Source: JANPCX01 sp966211815 (GTDB lineage: Bacteria > Pseudomonadota > Gammaproteobacteria > Burkholderiales > Burkholderiaceae_C). From it: a stretch of 21,944 nt of DNA. Every line of letters begins with the position of its first letter. Position 1 is the first letter of the stretch. Position numbers and translations under genes: made by a program. Positions 15,433-21,944 of the stretch are shown here, piece after piece. Below the pieces are notes generated by a model. It was not told the origin of the DNA and searched no databases. It was given only the letters and a program-made list of their open reading frames with translations. Location: positions 1 through 21,944 of the forward strand of contig CBIHOD010000068.1 of NCBI GenBank assembly GCA_966211815.1. Direction: 5' to 3'.

Positions 15433-15471
15433 TATCAATCATCTTCAGATGCTTGTTTTTGAACGGGATTT

Positions 15472-15495
15472 TTGCCATCCATAGCCAGATGGCAA
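15472..15495. promoter_or_regulatory. 8-bp perfect dyad, candidate LysR operator
   Basis: TTGCCATC (15472-15479) and GATGGCAA (15488-15495) are exact inverted arms with an 8-base centre. The position, 108 bases before the binding-protein ATG and between divergent genes, suits a LysR recognition site. Alternatively it folds as a leader RNA hairpin together with CATC-TTCA-GATG at 15440-15451. Confidence 0.45.
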
Positions 15496-15552
15496 CGTCA
15501 ATGTTCAATTTTTGATGGGTTTTTAATTCGCTGGACCAATCGCTCGGGATAT

Positions 15553-15564
15553 TGGTATTTACCA
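15553..15564. promoter_or_regulatory. 12-base dyad with T-N11-A spacing near the operon start
   Basis: TGGTA-TT-TACCA is a perfect 5-bp dyad; taking the preceding T (15552) and the last A (15564) gives the T-N11-A form of LysR boxes. It lies 26 bases before the AAGGAGA ribosome binding site (15590-15596), so bound protein could affect the promoter or early transcript. Confidence 0.4.
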
Positions 15565-15602
15565 TTATTTTTATCGTTGTTGATTACCCAAGGAGAATCC
15601 TG

Positions 15603-17177
15603 ATGAAATTCGGCCTGAAATTGCTCGGCAACATGACTTTGGCCTGCGCCCTGGCCAGCGCCATCCCGGCGATGGCCCAGGAACTGCGCATCGGCCTGGG
15701 CAGCAACCCCCAGTCCGCGGACCCGCACTTCTACAACAACGACGGCATCAACGCGATGGTCAGCCACGCCTACGAGCCGCTGCTGATGATCGACGGCGAC
15801 AACAAGCTGATCCCCATGCTGGCCAAGTCGTGGCGGCTGGTGAACCCCACCACCTGGGAGTTCAAGCTGCGCGAGGACGTGAAGTTCCACGACGGCACGC
15901 CCTTCACCGCCGAAGACGTGGCCTTCTCGCTCGACCGGCCCGGCACCCTCCAGAGCAGCCCGAGCCCCTTCACCGGCTTCACCAAGAGCATCGTCGCCAA
16001 GAAGATCGTGGACCCGCTGACCATCCAGCTGACCACGGCCACGCCCACGCCGCTGCTGCCGAACGACCTGACGCGCATCTTCATGATGTCGAAGAAGGCC
16101 GCCGAAGGCGCGGTGCCCGACGACTTCAACCAGAGCAAGGTCGACGCCGGCACCGGCCCGTTCAAGGTGGTCAAGTTCACGCGCGGCGAAAGCATGCAGC
16201 TGGCCCGCGCCGACAACTACTGGGGCGCCAAACCGGCCTGGAGTTCGGTGACGCTTCGCTTCCTGCCCGCCGACGCGGCGCGCATGTCGGCCCTGCTGGC
16301 CGGCGACGTGCAGATGGTCGAGAACGTGCAGAGCAACCTGGTGAACCAGTTCCGCGCCAACAAGGACCTGGCGGTGTTCGAGAAGGTGTCCAACCGGATG
16401 ATCTACCTCTTCACCGACCTGCGCGACAAGTCCATGGCCGTGGTCGACAACGACGGCAAGCCGGCGGACGTCAACCCGCTGAAGGACGTGCGCGTGCGCC
16501 AGGCGATGTCCAAGCTGATCGACCGCAACCTGCTGGTCGAGCGCGCGCTGGACAAGCTCGGCCAGCCCACCGGCAACCTCGCCGCGCCCGGCATGTTCGG
16601 CTTCAATCCGAACCTCAAGCCCGAGCCGCTGGACGTGGCCGGCGCGAAGAAGCTGCTGGCCGACGCCGGCTACCCGAACGGATTCAACCTCGTGCTGTCC
16701 GGCCCCAACGACCGCTACATCAACGACGAGCAGGTGCTGCAGGCCCTGGGCCAGATGTTCACGCAGGGCGGCATCAAGACCAAGGTCAACGCCGGCCCGA
16801 TGGCGGCTTATGTCGGCCGCGCGGCCAAGAAGGAAGTCGGCGTCGGCCTGCTGGGCTGGGGCGTCGGCGGCGGCGAGCCCTCCGCGCCGCTGCGCGTGCT
16901 GCTGGCCACGACCGACAAGGACAAGGGCATGGGCGTGTCCAACTGGACCGGCTACAGCAGCCCGCAGTTCGACCAGATGCTCACCGAGGCGCTGGCCACC
17001 ACGGACGACAAAAAGCGCGAGAAGCTGCTGCAGGACGCCGCCGAGCTGGCGCTGAAGAAGGACCAGGTGCTGATCCCGCTCTACAACCAGGTCGCCACCT
17101 GGGCCGCGCGCAAGGGCATCACCTACGCGCCGCGCTCCGACGAGTTCACGCTGGCCCACCAGGTCAAGCCGCAGTAA
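15603..17177 (+). CDS. Peptide-type ABC transporter solute-binding protein (family 5, DppA/OppA-like)
   Basis: A 524-residue periplasmic binding protein that delivers substrate to the permeases encoded downstream. ATG 15603 follows AAGGAGA (15590-15596) by six bases and opens a standard signal peptide, MKFGLKLL then a hydrophobic run, ending A-M-A before Q26; an upstream in-frame start at 15552 would spoil this signal. The mature protein has the family-5 layout: P-Q-S-A-D-P-H near the N-terminus, YEPLL, LAKSWRL, W-E-F-K-L-R-E-D-V-K-F-H-D-G-T-P-F-T-A-E-D-V in pattern, GTGPFK and the VRQAMSKLIDR helix. Such proteins bind peptides, nickel, glutathione or other amides, so the ligand cannot be named. 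It is the first gene of the operon and probably the most expressed, with a strong hairpin just after it. Confidence 0.95.
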   Translation: MKFGLKLLGNMTLACALASAIPAMAQELRIGLGSNPQSADPHFYNNDGINAMVSHAYEPLLMIDGDNKLIPMLAKSWRLVNPTTWEFKLREDVKFHDGTPFTAEDVAFSLDRPGTLQSSPSPFTGFTKSIVAKKIVDPLTIQLTTATPTPLLPNDLTRIFMMSKKAAEGAVPDDFNQSKVDAGTGPFKVVKFTRGESMQLARADNYWGAKPAWSSVTLRFLPADAARMSALLAGDVQMVENVQSNLVNQFRANKDLAVFEKVSNRMIYLFTDLRDKSMAVVDNDGKPADVNPLKDVRVRQAMSKLIDRNLLVERALDKLGQPTGNLAAPGMFGFNPNLKPEPLDVAGAKKLLADAGYPNGFNLVLSGPNDRYINDEQVLQALGQMFTQGGIKTKVNAGPMAAYVGRAAKKEVGVGLLGWGVGGGEPSAPLRVLLATTDKDKGMGVSNWTGYSSPQFDQMLTEALATTDDKKREKLLQDAAELALKKDQVLIPLYNQVATWAARKGITYAPRSDEFTLAHQVKPQ

Positions 17178-17207
17178 GCGGCGCCCCCCGAGACCCGCCC
17201 CCGCGCA

Positions 17208-17228
17208 CCGGCGGCCGCGCGCCGCCGG
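17208..17228 (+). terminator. 8-bp GC-only stem-loop after the binding-protein gene
   Basis: CCGGCGGC (17208-17215) pairs perfectly with GCCGCCGG (17221-17228) around CGCGC, 30 bases beyond the stop at 17177. No T-run follows. In many ABC operons a hairpin here stabilises the binding-protein mRNA and lets only part of transcription reach the permeases; that role is inferred. The rest of the 142-base gap shows no gene. Confidence 0.5.
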
Positions 17229-17319
17229 GCCGGGCCGCCGCATGCGCGGACGCGGGCGCAATCGAAACCATCCCCGACGAAACGACGGACGACAAACAGG
17301 AAGAGCGCGAGGCGACGAC

Positions 17320-18345
<1,026 letters not shown>

Positions 18346-18390
18346 AGCCCCAACTTCGCCCATCCCCCCCAACAGCCCGGAGCCACCGCC

Positions 18391-19365
18391 ATGATCGAGT
18401 TCCTCCTGCGCCGCCTGATGCAAAGCGCCGCCGTGCTGGCCGCGATGTCGATGATCGTCTTCGCCGGCGTGTTCGTCGTGGGCAATCCGGCCGACATCCT
18501 GGTGAGCATGGACGCCGACCAGGCCGAGCGCGACCAGATCGTGCGCCAGCTCGGCCTGGACCAGCCGCTGCACCTGCAGTACGGCGCCTTCCTGAAGAGC
18601 GCCGCGCAGGGCGACCTGGGCAAGTCCTTCGTGCACGGCCTGCCCGCGGTCGGCCTGGTGATGGAGAAGATGCCGGCGACGCTGGAGCTCGCCGTGGCCG
18701 CGATGCTGATCGCGATCTTGCTCGGCATCCCGCTGGGGCTGTGGGCCGGCCTGAAGCCGGACTCCTTCGCGGCCAAGTCCATCATGACCGGCTCCATCCT
18801 CGGCTTTTCGCTGCCCACCTTTTGGGTCGGCCTGATGCTCATCATGGTGTTCGCGGTGCAGCTGGGCTGGCTGCCGGCCGGCGGCCGCGGCCCCACCGCC
18901 GACGTGCTCGGCCTGCAGCTGTCGATCTTCTCGGCCGAGGGCTGGCGCCACCTGCTGATGCCGGCGCTGAACCTGGCGCTGTTCAAGCTGTCGCTGATCA
19001 CCCGGCTCACCCGCGCCGGCACCCGGGAGGCCTTGACCCAGGACTACGTCAAGTTCGCCCGCGCCAAGGGGTTGTCGCCCACCCGCGTGGTCGGGGTGCA
19101 CGTGCTCAAGAACATCCTCATCCCCATCGTCACCGTCGTCGCCCTGGAGTTCGGCGGCCTGATCGCCTTCGCCGTCGTCACCGAGACCATCTTCGCCTGG
19201 CCCGGCATGGGCAAGCTGATCATCGACTCGATCAACCTGCTGGACCGGCCCGTCGTCGTGGCCTACCTGCTGATCATCGTCAGCCTCTTCATCGCGCTGA
19301 ACCTGCTGGTGGACATCGCCTATTCGGCGCTCGACCCGCGGGTGCGCCTGGGCGCGGCCCAGTGA
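18391..19365 (+). CDS. Peptide-type ABC transporter permease (DppB-like)
   Basis: A 324-residue inner-membrane permease. The first helix (about 9-30) is followed by the periplasmic loop typical of DppB/OppB (R-D-Q-I-V-R-Q-L-G-L-D-Q-P-L in pattern), then five further hydrophobic helices. The ATPase-coupling EAA loop is visible as REALTQDYVKFARAKGLS followed by V-L-K-N. The C-terminal D-I-A-Y-S-A-L-D-P-R-V-R is the family ending. ATG 18391 follows GGAG (18379-18382) by eight bases. It pairs with the next permease, 41 bases downstream, to form the channel. Confidence 0.95.
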   Translation: MIEFLLRRLMQSAAVLAAMSMIVFAGVFVVGNPADILVSMDADQAERDQIVRQLGLDQPLHLQYGAFLKSAAQGDLGKSFVHGLPAVGLVMEKMPATLELAVAAMLIAILLGIPLGLWAGLKPDSFAAKSIMTGSILGFSLPTFWVGLMLIMVFAVQLGWLPAGGRGPTADVLGLQLSIFSAEGWRHLLMPALNLALFKLSLITRLTRAGTREALTQDYVKFARAKGLSPTRVVGVHVLKNILIPIVTVVALEFGGLIAFAVVTETIFAWPGMGKLIIDSINLLDRPVVVAYLLIIVSLFIALNLLVDIAYSALDPRVRLGAAQ

Positions 19366-19406
19366 GCCGCCCGACCCGCCCCACCCCCTTGGACGCCCGC
19401 CCCGCC

Positions 19407-20345
19407 ATGACCGCCACCGCCCCGACCCCCCCAACGCGCCAGCCCGCTCCCGCGCGCCCCGCCGCGCCGCCCTCGCCGCTGCGGCTTTTCCTGAGGCAGT
19501 ACGCCGATTCGAAACTCGCCGTGGCCGGCGCGGCCGTGCTCCTGATGCTCGTGCTGGCGGCGCTGCTGGCGCCCTGGCTGTCGCCCCAGAACCCCTACGA
19601 CCTGGCCCAGCTGGACATCATGGACTCGCGCCAGCCGCCCGGAAGCAGCAGCGCCGCCAGCGGCATGGCCTACCTCTTCGGCACCGACGAGCAGGGCCGC
19701 GACATGCTCTCGGCCATGCTCTACGGCTTGCGCATCTCGCTGACCATCGGCCTGCTGGCCACGCTGGTGGCGCTGACCATCGGTGTCTCGCTCGGCCTGG
19801 TCGCGGGTTATGCCGGCGGGCGCTTCGAATCCTTCCTGATGCGGCTGGTCGACATCCAGTTGTCCTTCCCCGCCATCCTGCTGGCGCTGATCCTGATCTC
19901 GGTGCTCAAGCCCGGCATCGGCAACGTCGTCATCGCGCTGGTCGCGGTGCAGTGGGCCTACTACGCCCGCACCGTGCGCTCGGCCGCGCTGGTGGAGCGC
20001 AAGAAGGAATACATCGAGGCGGCCCAGGGCCTGGGCCTGTCGCACACCCGCATCGTCTTCCGCCACCTGCTGCCCAACTGCCTGCCGCCGGTGATCGTCG
20101 TGGCCGCCCTGCAGGTGGCCAATGCGATCGCGCTGGAGGCCACGCTGTCCTTCCTCGGCCTGGGCGTGCCGATCACCGAACCCTCGCTCGGCCTGCTCAT
20201 CGCCAACGGCCAGCAGCATTTGCTGTCGGGCAAGTACTGGATGTCGCTGTACCCGGGGCTCGTGCTGCTGGCCACCATCCTGTCGATCAACCTGGCGGCC
20301 GACCAGTTGCGCGACGTGCTCAACCCCAGGTTGCAAAAGCAATGA
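19407..20345 (+). CDS. Peptide-type ABC transporter permease (DppC-like)
   Basis: A 312-residue inner-membrane permease with a Pro/Ala-rich cytoplasmic N-terminus, a first helix at about 33-55, then LAPWLSPQNPYD and the DppC/OppC motif FGTDEQGRDMLS, and five more helices. The EAA loop reads EYIEAAQGLGLSHTRI followed by HLLPN. ATLSFLGLG and the C-terminal D-Q-L-R-D-V-L-N-P-R are typical of the family. ATG 19407 is chosen because it is the first before the conserved part; no strong ribosome binding site is seen, so translation may be coupled to the upstream permease. Confidence 0.95.
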   Translation: MTATAPTPPTRQPAPARPAAPPSPLRLFLRQYADSKLAVAGAAVLLMLVLAALLAPWLSPQNPYDLAQLDIMDSRQPPGSSSAASGMAYLFGTDEQGRDMLSAMLYGLRISLTIGLLATLVALTIGVSLGLVAGYAGGRFESFLMRLVDIQLSFPAILLALILISVLKPGIGNVVIALVAVQWAYYARTVRSAALVERKKEYIEAAQGLGLSHTRIVFRHLLPNCLPPVIVVAALQVANAIALEATLSFLGLGVPITEPSLGLLIANGQQHLLSGKYWMSLYPGLVLLATILSINLAADQLRDVLNPRLQKQ

Positions 20346-20376
20346 GTGGCGCCAGGCCGCGGCCCCCTCACCCCCA

Positions 20377-20403
20377 CCCTCTCCCCCGTGCCGGGGGCGA
20401 GGG
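20377..20403. repeat. REP-like hairpin between permease and ATPase genes
   Basis: CCCTCTCCCCC (20377-20387) pairs with GGGGGCGAGGG (20393-20403) at ten of eleven positions around a 5-base loop. The flanking CCCCCTCACCCCCAC resembles a widespread proteobacterial intergenic palindrome. Placed inside the operon, it may trim or stabilise mRNA, or partly end transcription. Confidence 0.65.
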
Positions 20404-20451
20404 AGTGAATGCACCCGAAGTTCCCTCGCCTTCCCTGACTGGAGTGTCCTG

Positions 20452-21504
<1,053 letters not shown>

Positions 21505-21523
21505 AGGCGCTCCCCAAGAACCC

Positions 21524-21944
<421 letters not shown>

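Larger units (their letters stand above)
15289..15602. promoter_or_regulatory. AT-rich divergent control region between lysR gene and ABC operon
   Basis: This 314-base gap has no gene and is strikingly richer in A/T than anything else in the window. It must hold both divergent promoters and the LysR sites. Candidates inside include a minus-strand -10-like box, a terminator-like hairpin, and two dyads (listed separately). No convincing plus-strand -35/-10 pair with 16-18 base spacing was found by eye, which would fit an activator-dependent promoter. Local base composition alone suggests a bent or protein-bound segment. Confidence 0.6.

Noticed and set aside
15512..15540. Sigma-70 promoter for the importer operon (TTGATG with ACCAAT at 17 bases)
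   Set aside because: The -10 matches only three of six positions; not distinguishable from chance in AT-rich DNA.

Overview
High-GC bacterial chromosome segment (21.9 kb) with compact genes and strong G/C third-position bias, so that long spurious ORFs shadow most real genes. Gene content and composition suggest a betaproteobacterium of the order Burkholderiales, probably Comamonadaceae-like. This is inferred from gene families and repeat style, since no rRNA or marker gene is present. I saw no tRNA, rRNA, CRISPR array, transposase or integrase.

Left part (1-4965): the 3' portion of a beta-galactosidase-like glycoside hydrolase, convergent with a membrane O-acyltransferase. Divergent from the acyltransferase is a probable two-gene unit made of a single-domain PilZ protein and a GAF plus degenerate GGDEF protein. 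A small cupin-fold protein that has lost its metal ligands follows. Together they suggest polysaccharide modification next to c-di-GMP sensing.

Middle part (5130-13986): a periplasmic module on the plus strand. It contains a 1687-residue bacterial alpha-2-macroglobulin with an intact CLEQ thioester, a small HExxH metallopeptidase-like protein, a small exported OmpA-like protein, and a bifunctional penicillin-binding protein 1C. The alpha-2-macroglobulin/PBP1C pairing is a known bacterial arrangement (protease trap plus cell-wall repair). The two small genes inserted between them are the most novel-looking part of the window. A perfect 12-bp hairpin separates the macroglobulin gene from the three downstream genes.

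Repeat-rich gap (13987-14349): no gene; diverged copies of a short palindromic repeat in direct and inverted orientation.

Right part (14350-21944): a LysR-type regulator diverges across an unusually AT-rich 314-bp region from a peptide-type ABC importer operon. The order is solute-binding protein, M14/AstE-AspA-like zinc hydrolase, two permeases, ATPase, and a second ATPase cut by the window end. Hairpins after the binding-protein gene and between the second permease and first ATPase gene could set unequal expression. The likely logic is that LysR controls uptake of a peptide-like or N-acylated compound, which the hydrolase then cleaves.
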